Assembly (NCBI GenBank): GCA_019055375.1
Contig: JAHQIW010000117.1
Location: 1 to 64,000, forward strand
Direction of reading: 5' to 3'
Source of the DNA: Parelaphostrongylus tenuis
Taxonomy: Eukaryota; Nematoda; Chromadorea; Rhabditida; Metastrongylidae
Length of the DNA stretch: 64,000 nucleotides
In this document: positions 10,459 to 22,300 of the stretch, piece by piece
How the letters are laid out: each line of letters starts with the position of its first letter
Numbering within the stretch: position 1 is the first letter of the stretch
Notes under the pieces: generated by a model
Seen by the model: the letters and a program-made list of their open reading frames with translations, nothing else
Database searches by the model: none
What the model was told of the DNA's origin: nothing
Position numbers and translations under genes: made by a program

Positions 10459-10679
10459 TTTCGTATTTGATGATCTTTACTACTGAATACCCAATGAATA
10501 ATCACTGCTGCTTAACATATTGTAATGCTGGATGCAGAACTGTACATACTACTACTTCGTTGGCAAAGCAATATTGCACTCAATATCTACTCCAAACTGA
10601 GCTACAGGGGAAATCGTGTGGTTGGCATCTCACTCTGCGCAGTCTCCATCGCTTCACCATCTACTATAGAAGATCTCAA

Positions 10680-10790
10680 CTTACATGTTGTGAGAAAAGA
10701 GCTTGACGTAGTTGGAAAAACTGAATAGTATTTTGTCTACCGTAGATGGTGAATGCAGTGAACATGTTACAGATGTTCCTGGGTGATCAG
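10680..10790 (-). pseudogene. srsx-type receptor, transmembrane 2 exon, degraded
   Basis: The minus strand is homologous to the exon at 33165-33267 (SICNIFIAFISISEILFSS). Here it begins CNMFTAFTI and then shifts frame. It sits just beyond the composite insertion, in the same order and orientation as in the 32.8-33.3 kb gene, and completes the pseudogene running down to 8260. Confidence 0.55.
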
Positions 10791-10799
10791 GAAATTCCA

Positions 10800-12074
10800 C
10801 AAATTAATGAGAAGTCGGAACAATGGAGAAAACGATGGCAGGAGGATTATATATCAATCAGAAACCATTTAACACGTTGACAACGATGTGAGCTGTTATT
10901 AGCACACACAGCACGCTGCTTATGCGACGACGCTGCTCGGTGTACGCGGAGTCTTTACTATCACGCGTTGCAATGGTAATATGGGTATTTGGTTGGTAAT
11001 TTGAGATACTGAGGTGATATTATCGCGAAGAAATGATGAATTCTAAAAAGTTTTATAGTTGAGAGAATGCCCATGTATCAAGAAATTGTCTATGTTTCAA
11101 CGACACTTTGTTGTGGAGGGGACATATTTCCAGCCGTTATATAAGTACGTTTATTTCTTTTTCATCGTGATTCTGTAGTTACTCGATAGCTTGAGAAATG
11201 TCTATTCTTCCACTATGTTTGCTTTGTAAGGTGACTTTTTTAATACGTCCTACTAACAAAAAGAGGTAACGTTTTGCATGCAGATAACCTTTCCAACTTC
11301 ACATGAGACTTTTTTGCTTTTTGTAGTAATATTCTGGTTTTGGGAAACCTTGCCGCTGTGAAGTGTTGAACATTACTGAAAAAATTTCTATAAACTTATT
11401 TCTAATAGATGGAACGCCTAGCTGTCTGAAATTTTTATTACGATTTGTACGAGCTGCAACTACAATCCATGAAAACTGCTAGCGTTTCCTTGCCTTTTTT
11501 AACCAGAAGAGTATCATCACCGGACTGTTAGTAATCAATCAACAGCTTGAGAAAAGAGATTTTATATTGTGCCTGGTTTATACAAAAACCTTCTTTATTG
11601 CTTTGTATCAAGTGAAAAGAGGACTACGTTCTGCTTTTGGACTAGATGGCCCGTTGTTCGAACTTTACACCAGCGTTGTTGGTCTTAATACAATTAAACT
11701 CTGTTATTTGAACAGATTTGTTTTTGAAAGGGATAGCTTTTTATTGGAAAAACGTATTTTCAGCATGGAGGATCTCCACATGTTCCAGAAATCCCCACTT
11801 TGCGATTCGACAAGGACATCCTTGGGAAAATCATACTTCTAGCCCTTATTCTGCATCTCTATGGTTTATTTTATGTGAAATTAATTCGACTACATTAACA
11901 GTGTGAAACACGTAGAACGAACATACCTGGAGAGAGTTTTATTATGCAGCTTGAATAAGCAGCGACAGAGTTCGCGTTGATGAAATTTGGGAGCATTTCC
12001 TTGAAAAGTACATTCACTCTTCAAAAGTTCGACTTTCTATAACCTCGGCATAATCAATTGATATATGAAAATGG
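10800..12074. other. No gene recognised
   Basis: Short ORFs at 11567-11842 and 11718-11906 overlap each other and have no motif. Part of 11150-11240 resembles, in inverted orientation, the repeated sequence at 6960-7010 and 54695-54735. I see no tRNA or terminal repeats. Confidence 0.45.
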
Positions 12075-12127
12075 AGAAAACTTATCTTGATTAGCTGACG
12101 CGAGTTGATAAACAGTTGTAGAAATTC

Positions 12128-12162
12128 GGCTGACGTTTCGGCGACCCGCCTTCTTCAGAGCC
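12128..12162 (-). ncRNA. Hammerhead ribozyme motif of the Penelope-like element (left arm)
   Basis: On the minus strand stem I is GGCU/AGCC (perfect). The core is CUGAAGA with one extra A before stem II. Stem II is GGCG-GGU-CGCC (perfect), followed by GAAAC and GUC with a minimal stem III. Hammerheads with a very short stem III are a known feature of Penelope-like elements. This is an intact-looking core. Confidence 0.75.
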
Positions 12163-12225
12163 TGGACGTATATAAGTATTAGTCTATTTGAATGATCGGA
12201 TGGTCTTATTTATATGCTGCCTAGG

Positions 12226-12532
12226 TCACGTTAGAAGATCAAACGAAGAAGGGCGCGAGATCTCGCGTGATGGTGACGCACATCGTCCTTCCGATTCATT
12301 TCGGGGTTTTAGGGCGTTTATCCAAAATGCCTCAAGAGTCTTGCGCGTGGACGTTTTTGATTCCTGCGCCAGGATTGTGACAGTCACATCAAAATCCTTG
12401 TTGTTGTGTTTTTGTGCCCTATGTAAACCTAAAGATTTGGTTTTATCTACTTTAGATTTACTGTCTAGATGTTCTTTTATGCGGACGAAAAGTGGTCTTC
12501 CCGTTTCGCCTATATATTCTTCCCCGCATGTA
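12226..12532 (-). CDS. Penelope-like element, GIY-YIG endonuclease C-terminal part
   Basis: The frame is open from about 12532 down to 12226. It starts with CGEEYIGETGRPLFVRIKEH, the second half of a GIY-YIG nuclease domain (Tyr, the R-x(3)-R/K-x-H helix). It continues with HRAQKHNNKDFDVTVTIL, then TLEAFWI and NESEG. The N-terminal half of the domain (the YLLTC strand seen at 30059-30073) is cut off by the palindrome centre. No start codon of its own is expected, since it is a truncated ORF2-type tail. The element inserts by target-primed reverse transcription in nuclear DNA. This fragment cannot act alone. Confidence 0.7.
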
Positions 12533-12536
12533 ATAT

Positions 12537-12800
12537 AGAATATATAGGCGAAACGGGAAGACCACTTTTCGTCCGCATAAAAGAACATCTAGACAGTAAA
12601 TCTAAAATAGATAAAACCAAACCTTTAGGTTTACATAGGGCACAAAACACAACAACAAGGATTTTGATGTGACTGTCACAATCCTGGCGCAGGAATCAAA
12701 ACGTCCACGCGCAAGACTCTTGAGGCATTTTGGATAAACGCCCAAAACCCCGAAATGAATCGGAAGGACGAGTGCGTCACCATCACGCGAGATCTCGCGC
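12537..12800 (+). pseudogene. Penelope-like GIY-YIG tail, right arm, frameshifted
   Basis: Same sequence as the left arm in opposite orientation. One A is missing from the run after GGCACA near 12640. The frame therefore goes from HRAQ to a premature stop soon after, at 12672. Otherwise it is nearly identical to the left arm, so the palindrome is young or gene-converted. Confidence 0.7.
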
Positions 12801-12890
12801 CCTTTCTTCGTTTGATCTTCTAACGTGACCTAGGCAGCATATAAATAAGACCATCCGATCATTCAAATAGACTAATACTATATACGTCCA

Positions 12891-12925
12891 GGCTCTGAAG
12901 AAGGCGGGTCGCCGAAACGTCAGCC
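12891..12925 (+). ncRNA. Hammerhead ribozyme motif of the Penelope-like element (right arm)
   Basis: GGCU, CUGAAGA, then A-GGCG-GGU-CGCC, GAAAC, GUC, AGCC: all core elements are present and stems I and II are fully paired. It is the mirror of the left-arm copy at 12128-12162. Confidence 0.75.
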
Positions 12926-12979
12926 GAATTTCTACAACTGTTTATCAACCTCGCGTCAGCTAATCAAGATAAGTTTTCT

Positions 12980-14074
12980 ACATTTACTCTGTACCCCCCG
13001 CTTTTCACTAGATTATTAGTAGTCATTTGGTAGCTATAAAATAAAGATTCTAGTGCTAAGCTTGATCTATGAGGAGGTTTTTTTCACTGCGTAATACCAA
13101 CAAGGAAGAAAAATCACTGTCGCGCTCGGGATACTTAGCTCATAGATTGAACTGTATCGAAGTTTCTATGGCAGTTATATAGTGAAATTTGGATTGTCGC
13201 AACACTTCATTGTCACAGCAGAGCGGCACTTTAGCAAGGAAAAGCTTATCTTCAAAGCCGCTCACCTCACTTGGTCACTTCTCCTACTAGAGCTGCAAAA
13301 ATGAATTCACTTCCAACTCTTTCTACTCATTTCTGTCGTACATCTTGCAGAAGTGAGACAGTATTTTCCCACTCATCGTCCCTCTTATCGTCACGGATCT
13401 TGTCTGCCCCACAATAACCATGAAAACTGGTGTGTGCAGTTTGTAGAAGTTGATTGTTTTCGTGCCTCTGAGCGTTACGTCCCTTTGAACATCTCCTGCC
13501 GCTATCAAAGAGTAGGACTAGATATTGGATGACGACACTTTCTTTAATTACTCACCAATTACCTCTTCATCAGCGTTCGTCGAGGTGATTGAATAGAACA
13601 CCGTTCAGTAACTAGCTGTAGTTTGGAGACTTTGAATTCCTCGGAGCGCGCAAATATCAAAATGGATCGAAATCTGCTTAGACGACCAATTTCGAAAGTG
13701 GACCTTCGAAGACAGTGAATATCAAGTGGTTGAATAGTGAGCAGTGAGGATTACTCCTCCGAAGACAGTGTACAATCCAGCTTACACTTTCCTGATATTT
13801 AAGGATACTTAAAACCTTCTATCGGAAGTAGTCTCTGAAACGCAACTCGCTTTTCGCTCAGATATATTCCGCAACGCGAAATCGTCCGACTACTTCTCGC
13901 ATCCGTGAACTATGAATAGTTTGTAGAAATCAACAAGGCTTATGTGTGAAAAATGATTAATTACATGAAGATCTTAAGAAAGAGTAGGAGATTCAAACTT
14001 TTGTTCAAACGCGCTAGGCGAAAACCGGAACAAATCATACGGTGGAGGAATTCTTCCCGTTGGTAAAAGCGATA
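12980..14074. other. Mostly unassigned single-copy sequence
   Basis: Contains a 61-codon minus-strand ORF at 13323-13508 with two similar pieces, QRDVTLRGTKT and TRSVTIRGTMS, ending in FCKMYDRNE. The second piece vaguely recalls the start of nematode transthyretin-like proteins (SVTVRG then KLYD). The resemblance is short, and I do not annotate it as such. Nothing else is recognised. Confidence 0.35.
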
Positions 14075-15130
14075 CTCATTGGAAGCAGTTGCTCTCTATT
14101 CACTGCTGGACGTCTACAACCATTTGAATGTGATCACACTGGAGTTGTTAGGAGAGATGGAAATCTGATCAGGAGCATGATAATTTTCTTTGGGCAATCA
14201 ACTAAAAGGAACACGTAGCGGGCAAAAACTTGCGAATGTCCGGTGTCAAATTACTACAATAAAATGTGGTAAAGGACAGAATAAACGCGAATAATTAAAA
14301 GTTAGGATCCATAAAACGGTAGAGCGAAGTCTCTTTATAGTTCAATTAGGTTCTTACTCCAAGGGTTTACCGGTAATAGAGAAATTATCGAGAGTTATTG
14401 AAGAAATGGCATCTCACATGCAGTGTGCAGCATCACTTTTGACAAAGAGTTGATTCATTACTCATTTTCAGTCACTATCATGACATTGGGGTATTTTATG
14501 AAATGAAATAGTTTCAAGTAAGAATTTTTTATCGTAATTTTTTATTTCAAAAGAACAAACTGATGAAGTGATTGATTCATTAATTATTACTCATTTGCGA
14601 CAAAGAGTAAGAACTAGAAGTAGTTAGCATGAAAAATATAAGATAAATGTGGTCGAAGTTTGAACGAATATGTATAAGACAGCATTGGGATGTTCAATAA
14701 CAGCTTGAAAGATCGCGTTTCTGCTACGCCATCTTATGATTGAAGATAGTCCAAAAAAGAGCTCTGTCAGCGAGAAGTATTCGCTAGACTTGTATGGAGA
14801 TCATAGCGTTACAGAAGTGTATTTTGAAAAGCCGGCGACTTGGGGCTGTAACATGAAGACTCAGCCTTTGAATTGTTACTAGCATTCTTAAGAAGCAATG
14901 AGATCGGTTTTTTACTAATTCCCAAATAATCAGAAAGGACCAAATTAACCTTCAAAAACTACTTAACGCTAACTTTGAAAAACGTAGGCACGCTATCATG
15001 CATGTGGCCACGAGAGACAAACCGTTTTACGCCATGTTGGAGATGATGTCCGAAGTGGGTTTCAAGAATAAAACGAATAAACTGTATTTATGTCAAGATA
15101 CAATAGCAAGATACCAAAATTCAAAACCAC
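14075..15130. repeat. Segmental block D, copy 1, non-coding part
   Basis: Direct copy of 56525-57560 with high similarity throughout, including the AAAGAGTAAGAACTAGAAG and TTGTTACTAGCATT words. No open frame is shared. It lies 3' of the repeated-exon gene and may be downstream intergenic DNA. Confidence 0.65.
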
Positions 15131-15132
15131 AG

Positions 15133-15993
15133 TTATAAGTCAATCTTCCTCAGAATCGCTGACGATGACCCATGTTGTTTCATTTTGAATGGAGCGGGAG
15201 GCTGAGATACTTCTTTCATGTTCTGCATTTCAAAACCGTCATCATCGACAGAGTTGAGTGAAACGTTTCCGATAATATTTTGGCTGAACGAAACGACGGC
15301 AGTCTGATATCTTACCCTTTCAATAGACTATACCCATAAACACTAACTATAATTAGCGAGTCAGGCTTTCGTCATTTCCTAGAGGGTGTGTTGAAGCAAA
15401 AACCATCTTTTTGTCTTCCAGTGTAAAAGTAGACTTACACGAAGATTACCTTTTCTTCGGTCCTCTCAATTCAAAACGGTCATCATTGTCAGAAGACAGC
15501 GGGCGTTTAGATTTGTCTGCTACTTGGCACATTGAGCATAGATTCGATATCCAAATTGTTCATGAAAGTGCAACTGAGAACTAGCATTTTTTGTCGGACT
15601 GCTGAATTCTTCTTTGCCTAAAGCATCCGTTGATCCGAACTCCACACCTGCGCCTTTCAAAAGAATACAGTAACCATACGACGATGATTTTCCCTTCGTT
15701 TTCAATTCAAAATGGTTATCTTCGTCAGAAGGAGACAATAGAAGTTTATGATTGTCATCTACCTCGAATAATAGGCATCTCGATTTTCAACCAGTTAATA
15801 GAACTACAACTGAGAATTACCTTTCTTGCTGGTCTACTAATTTCGTCGTTCTCTAAGAGATCTGTTAAACTGGATTCCACAATCATGTCTTTCGAAGGAA
15901 CGCAAGATTTATTTAGCAATGATCTTTCCTCAGAACGACCTAGCCCAAAATGGTCATCTTCGTCGTAACTAGACGGTACACGCTTATGCTTGC
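15133..15993 (-). pseudogene. Gene with tandemly repeated acidic exons, copy 1 (broken)
   Basis: Read on the minus strand, at least three related exons of about 170 bp follow each other. They lie at 15993-15821, 15762-15582 and about 15521-15360, then a last exon at 15303-15133. Each repeat has an acidic-aromatic motif: DEDDHFGLGR, DEDNHFELK or DNDDRFELRG. Each then has a Ser/Lys-rich stretch and ends near NDEISRPARK, EEFSSPTKN or GNDES. The last exon reads SVDDDGFEMQNMKEVSQ and ends SAILRKIDL then stop, after an ATATCAG acceptor. Breaks are a TAA after GPKKR in the third unit and a lost donor in the second. Family unknown; the protein would be hydrophilic and probably disordered. Confidence 0.5.
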
Positions 15994-17930
15994 CTTATAA
16001 CTATAACGTTGAGCAATGACGTAGTAGAACTTGCATTACTGAAAATTACCTACCTTTATTGGCGTATATCAAATGATCGTTCTTCTCACTTCTTATTGGA
16101 GAAGAATCGCAATCAATGCTTCTATTGTTACCGCCTTCTCCATGTGACTTTACAATGCAATGATTATATGGCTTTCCTTTCAAACATTGTTTTCAGATAA
16201 TATTTGAACCCTTGACTTTTTCAGATGGAAACTTTTCCGCTTTTTCATTGAACCTTTAATGATCATTCGCTAGCTTAAACCTCAGCGATCTCACTACTGG
16301 CTTTCAAAAATGGCTTTTTAGTGTGCTAAAACAGCGAAACTGAGATTATGTTTCACCTTTGCGGGCCTTTTTTGTGCCGCTGACGTTCGTATACGGCTTG
16401 TAATCCTACTTTCTGTGCTCTTTAGATAGTTTGAAAAGCGGGGATTATGCAGCTGGGTATAGTATCTGAAAAAGCCGTCGCAGAGCGTTGGCAAAAATGG
16501 GAAAAGATGTCGTTTAATACTTGAAGGCAATAAAAATTTATGAACGTGCGATGGAAATCACGTCATATAACAATATCTGCGATAATGTGAAATATTTCTT
16601 TTTTGCTTAAGAAAAGTTGTTGAGTTCTCCATTTAAGAATTACAAAAATAGACTTGTTTGGTCGTCCTATGTTTACTAGCTTTTGATTTTCAGCTCATTT
16701 TGCCGAATATAGCCGCTGTGATTTGAGAGCGATGGGCTGACTGCTTTGGATGTGAAACGTAATCTTCTCTCCGCTTCTTCAAAGCATAGAAGGTCTCTTA
16801 AGTAACTAAATCTATTTTCGAAATTGTGGAGAATTAAGCTATCGCATGGCTGCTACAAGTCTAGTGAGAGCCTTTCACATACAGTAGCCAAACAAACAAG
16901 CTTGACATAAGTGAAAAACAATTCTATTTCAGCTGCTACAGCATAGAAAGGTTTTTTTCAAAGAAAGAAATCATTCGATTGACTATTGAAAGTCTAACGA
17001 TAAAGCTCTGTTTATCAAAAAAGCCTTGAATACAAGTGCGCAGTATAATAATCACTCCGTCCCCAAAGAGTCAAATGGTTCTGGTTATTATCTAATACGA
17101 TGATAATCCGAACATCGGCATAAAACAGTGTTATGAGTATTGAGTATCGGCTGCGCATTACCCTACCACTTCCTTCGTAATTAAAACTCTTGTCACCCTC
17201 ATCTGTTATGGCATTTTGTGTCTCTTCAGAACATCGCTATCATTGGCAACATCCACATAAATTCTCTTATAACAAAATTTTCACAACGATGTTAAACTGA
17301 TTTGGTAAGTTTCGCATCAATCCAGAGCACATTGGCAGCATCAAGAGCTCTGAGTTTGTTTTCAATACATGTTGTCAAGGTATTTTCTCACTCAGCCGCC
17401 GCATCATATAATCAACCAAATTAACTTGAAATTTTATTTGAAAACTTGGATATTACAATTACGTAGCTTCGCGATGAAGAGAAAACAAGACCATTATCGA
17501 CGTTATGCAAAGAGAAGTGATTTTCGTAAAACTACAGACATATTTAGTTCATGACCATCTTCGTCCATTTCGTCATACTGATGTTTTATAAACTTTAGCT
17601 CAGTTTGCAACTCTTCTGACCATTTCAATACACTCGGATTTCAAATTCCAGGCTTTTAAGTGAATTTGAAGACCCATGCTGATCAAAGAGATATCAACAG
17701 GAAAATCATTTGATTTTAATTGTATAAGGCTTGCCAAACTCCCCCTTCTTTATTTACTTCTCATAGATAATCCCTTGATATCTCATTTGCTTAAGTATTT
17801 TTTACCGTGAGAATTGTTCGCCTTTGTTTTCAACCAAGTAAGGCCGTAAAAACTCCACCATGTCTTCTGGACAATCTGTGAATATATACCTTTCTTTTCA
17901 AGTGTTTTCTTAAGACCACGCTCAAATTTC
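15994..17930. repeat. Segmental block D, copy 1, upstream part
   Basis: Direct copy of about 58401-60215. It probably includes further upstream exons of the repeated-exon gene, but I cannot define them. The minus-strand piece at 17160-17345 corresponds to the open exon candidate at 59408-59659 and is listed separately. Confidence 0.55.
17160..17345 (-). pseudogene. Broken copy of the 59.5 kb exon candidate
   Basis: The minus strand matches 59408-59659 over its length. Here the frame is interrupted by a TAA where the other copy has LFYEQI, and by further indels. It supports the idea that the intact frame at 59.5 kb was once coding. Confidence 0.45.
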
Positions 17931-18089
17931 AATATATCTTGTAAATATTATTTGAATGGGCTGAGTTATTATAGAGTCCGATACACGTGTTTCGACTTTG
18001 ACGGTGACGGCTCATCGCCGCAATCTGTGAATAATTTTTGCAATTTTAATCAGATTAATAGGTAGTCGGAAACAAAGTACCACATATTG

Positions 18090-19390
18090 TTTGTCGATTC
18101 AAAGCTTCGTATTCACGAGGGAGAATAATATTTTCACGAAAAATCCAATATTTCTGTTTTACATTTCATATCGCTTTCACTAATAGAGCAGAAGTTACTC
18201 ACTCTTATTTGGCCTTAGTTAATTTCTGGAGAACGATTTCCTTAAATCCGTGTCGTGACTGAGCTCATCGTAAACCAAAGTCTGCCTAGCAGTTTCTTCA
18301 GAATACAGTCATTGCAGAATGACCGATAAGTCGGAAGTGGGATTCGGGTTACTAAATCGCCGTGCTGTCCCTACAGGATTCGTCGTTTCAAGTCCATAGC
18401 AATATCCTTCCCATCGTGGAAATGAAGCATATGGATGGAGCTGAAACCCATCTATTGATGCTAAATATCACAATCATAAATAATATTCTCCATTTCATTA
18501 CCGAATCAGTTATGCCATGAAAGTGTAGAGGATGCAGTGCTCGACGTTTGACAGTTCTTAACGAATGTATCATGCATTCACCTGCGTTAATGGATAGTTG
18601 AAGTTGTTTAAATGCACGTTTGGTCTATGCACTGACTTGTGGTAACTTATAAATTTGCCGTCAATTACTGCTGATATGCTTCCAGACAAATATGGCACTA
18701 ATTTGCGGTCTGTAGAATGACTCTTGATAGACAAACAAGATATAGAGTCAGTGTTTTATCCTCTCAGGTAAGTCTCTCACTAATTTTAGAGGGAAGGTCT
18801 GAAAAACCAGAGAAGCATAATCAAACCACAGGTCATGTGTACTATGATTTTGTATTCAAGCAAGTTGAGTGACTTGCAAAACTTCAAACCTCGAGTGCTT
18901 CGCTATCACTTTTTCCTCTAAATACGACATTGCAGCTGTTAGCGGGATTGGTCCGGTATGCACAGCTCGGTGTTAAACCACAGTTAAGCTAGTCGCGACT
19001 GAAAGAATCTAAGAATAAAAAAAAAAGGGCGGTAGCAGAGCTGTGGCATCGATAATGTGGTGGTAGCACGCGTCTCGGGAGTGGGTCAAAGGCGAGCTTA
19101 CCTCTACCTGAGGTTCAAAGTTTTTCTTATCACTCAGCATTATTGAACATCATACCACTGCTCGACAAGTCATTAAATAGAGAACTGCTGTGTACAACAT
19201 GCTTTCAATGGATTTCACATAATCTTGGATGATGATGGTCGAAACAGAATACTGGATATCCAAAAATGAATCAAATCCACGTTGGGATTCTGGCAGCGAT
19301 GGCTATGATTCAAGTATACGAAGATTTTTTCTCAAAACATATTAACACTAGAAAGCATTAGTATTGCATTATGACTGAATTTGGCCACGT
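18090..19390. repeat. Segmental block F, copy 1
   Basis: Direct copies are at 43790-45070 and, for its first half, 60231-60850. The copies share no conserved frame. An AT-rich segment with a CACGTGTTTCG word at 17981-17992 just before it recalls the hammerhead family at 2.07 kb, but its core cannot be recognised. Confidence 0.6.
19020..19141 (+). mobile_element. SINE-like tRNA-derived element, degraded
   Basis: The plus strand has a tRNA-like head with the A-box-like GTGGTGGTAGCACGCGTC. It has a 3' tail ending in TTTTTCTTATCACTCA, which matches the GTTTTTGCTCACCACTCA end of the 30.8 kb element. The block F partner at 44755-44878 holds it too, so insertion predates the duplication. Confidence 0.5.
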
Positions 19391-22300
19391 ACATTACACC
19401 TAAGTTTTATAAAAGAGATTACGTGGTAAAAAAAACTCTGAGAATATTATTCATATGAGTTGAAAACTGCTATTTTGATGCAAACTAAAAACTCGCAAAC
19501 CAGGACATTTTTATGATAAAAGTCATGACTTAATGTAATATGCTAAAGTCGGAAAACTCTTCACTTTCCTTCGTTGTGTCAAATAAAACTCTTCGATTAG
19601 TTCTTTCATTTGTTTAGCAAGAAAAATGCAGGTTCATGGCTGAACTAAAAACAACTATTTTAAACAGGTAAATCAACAGTATTATTACACTCTATAAATT
19701 GTAGTCAGTTCCGTGATTATAGACAAACATAATTACCCTTTGTTCGCTTGGCTCCGAGAGGATCAAAAGCGAATTCCTTACGCTTTTATAGATTTCTTTT
19801 CGCGTGCGAGGACGGCTGAGAATCGGCTCAGTAAAATCCAGGACGTCCATATCTGAAAAAAATGTTGTGGACTAATGAGCTCCGAACAAAATCTATACTA
19901 CAGGGAGTTGAAAACATTCTGGTCGTTCATGCATAGCGCGGTGCATTATACAGTAATAGTTTGTTTTGCAATTCTTCATCGCATCTCCCTGCATTCTTAT
20001 GCACTTTCTTATTATTCTTCGATGCACTTAGCTCAGTAGATAGATAACACAAAAAAAAAACCACGCATGTCGAGACATCTTCAGTAGAGTCATGGGTACC
20101 GTAAACAATCGAGATTTTGTGAGACTCTTTTCGCCCTTTCCAAAAAAGGATTTCAGCTGCAAGTTGGTCTGTCAAAATTCCATAGTACGAGAAGAATCTG
20201 AGATGCTATTCAGCAGTTATTAAATGGGGGACCGTAGCCGACTGGTTGTGATGCTCGTCACGGCACGCGTAGAGCCAAGCTCCACCCCACCTCTCTTCGA
20301 CAGTCAACAACGACGTCCTATGGAACGTCACAACAAGGCTATCCTCGAGAGTGCATGGAGACTTGCTCAACCAGTACTCTGCGCTATTCAAGAAGAAGAC
20401 AAAAAACGAACTTAATTCTGGAAGTGCGGGGATCCGAAAAGTGAAAAAGAACACTGTGATGTGATCAAATAATGTGCTAAAGTGCTATAGTTATTAGATA
20501 CCCTTATTGAATTTCCCACTTATTTTGTGGTGAGCTTCTAGTTGATACACAGCATCGGAAACTGCATGAATACAGTGAGAAAACAAAGAAAAAACACATA
20601 CGACTTTGTTGATAGGTTGGGGAAAAAGTTCTGTGAAAATGCTTGCAACTTTTTGGGTATCGGCTATTTTTTGTGTTTTTAGTCTCATTTTAAAGCCCGT
20701 GCTTTCCCGCGTTGATTAGTATAAAATTTATCATTCCGTCGTTGATGCGTTGATGATGATGATGCTGAAGCATCTTGATGCGTTCACTTGCCACCGTTGC
20801 ATTTCAACCCTACGGCCTCGTGCATCATCAACAACCTAATTTGCTCGCTTGTTAACTCGGTCTTTAAATAAGTAGATAAATTGTAAACAAATCAGCACGG
20901 GAGAAGATGGGCTTTTAAATGAGACCAAAAGCACAAAAAATGGCCGACACCCAAAAGTTACAGGACTCTTTTTTGAACTTTTTCCCTAAACTATTACAGA
21001 AGAGTTGAAACACTACGAGCAGATATTTGTTCAAATTTATTTTCGAAGTAAAATTTTGAACATGTCAGGTGGAACAGGCATGTTTCCTGATTCCTTTAGA
21101 CTAGGGATATAAAGGCCACGGCTCACAAATAGCATGTCAGCACTTCACTTTTTTATGAAATATTATTTTATTTTATGTGTTGAAAAACTCTTTGCTAGTA
21201 CGGCCTTGATATCCGCAGTTCTGAAATAATTAAACAACATGTGCATTGCATTGCTACGTAGATCTTATAATGTCATATTCCCTCGTCATAATGAAGTTGT
21301 TACTGTTTCTGAGATGCACAACATAAAAAGTAGACCTACATCACGTGAAATTCTGGTAACAAAGAAGTAACTCGAACAAGAGCCTCCATGCTCCTTTTAT
21401 ACTCGAAGCGCAACACAACTGCCAGGCCTCGCTTGCTCAAGCGATTTCATCAATATTGTGCTCACGACATGAATCCCTTCAGAATTCGGTTTCTTGCATA
21501 GCCAAACAAACATACTTCTACTATCGGATCAAATTACAACACTCTTTGTGATCTTGATTATTACGACCAACAGTTTCTATAAAGTTCAAAAAAGTAGAGG
21601 TTTCAATATAGAGGAGATGGTGCAATTTCAGAAGATCTAAACGCAGTCGTAGCGAGAATCCAGAAATTTGACCTTCCACATCAATCATTTGATTCACTGG
21701 ATAAAATATTGGGAATGATACGATCATCAGTGTGAAAAGAGGACTAAGAGAAAAGCTAAGCCAACTTAGTGGCATAAAGGATACCTGATTTAATAGATAT
21801 TTAATACTGAATATTTATTCATATTTATAATTTTTCAATTAATACGTGATGATATTCAATAAACAGCTACAAAAGTATGTAATTTCCATATTTATTGATA
21901 ATCCGACAGTACTCATATGCCAAACCATCTTCATAGAAATAGATAAATACGTGCCTAATATTGTCTCGTCTTCTGACCATCCTACCTCCGACATTATCTT
22001 ATTATTTACGAAGGTAATGCTAAACGTCGATCGTTTATCGGAGCAATAGTAATTGCTCTAACTGCTGCACTGCCTTTGATTCCAAAAAATCGTTTCACGT
22101 TTATAATGTGAAGCTTCTCGTCGAACTGTAGGCGATACTCTTTGCTGAAAACGAAGTAATAAGACTAAAAAGATCATTATTCGATTTTCAACTATTATTT
22201 CTCATGTACAAATAGCTATCTTTATGATATATCTCGATCTTATGATAATATTATTCATTTCTTTACGCACGACCCTCTGTGGCAATGCTGTGCCGATTCG

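Larger units (their letters stand above)
9875..10461. mobile_element. Composite insertion of tRNA-like elements with 13-bp target-site duplication
   Basis: The insertion is flanked by CGTATTTGATGAT at 9862-9874 and again at 10462-10474. The paralogous receptor copy at about 32945-32957 has this word once, immediately followed by the right flank (CTTTA). The 587 bp between therefore arrived as one event, or by two events at one site. Inside are a minus-strand tRNA-like unit (9919-9990) and a fold-back pair (10118-10458). A 13-bp duplication fits LINE-type target-primed integration, as for SINEs. Confidence 0.75.
12075..12979. mobile_element. Penelope-like element 3' ends in a perfect head-to-head palindrome
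   Basis: Two arms of about 445 bp (12075-12520 and 12537-12979) are inverted around a 16-bp spacer and differ at only a few positions. Each arm is the 3' end of a Penelope-like retroelement: part of a GIY-YIG endonuclease domain, then a 3' tail with a hammerhead motif. Inverted, 5'-truncated partial copies are characteristic of Penelope-like elements. No reverse transcriptase part is present here. Confidence 0.8.

Noticed and set aside
13323..13508. A transthyretin-like (ttr) gene fragment
   Set aside because: Only about a dozen residues (SVTIRG ... MYDRN) resemble the family, and the expected cysteine and the rest of the domain are absent.
17960..18040. Another hammerhead at the CACGTGTTTCG word
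   Set aside because: GAAACACGUG is present on the minus strand, but no CUGANGA core or paired stem II can be placed, so at most it is a relic.
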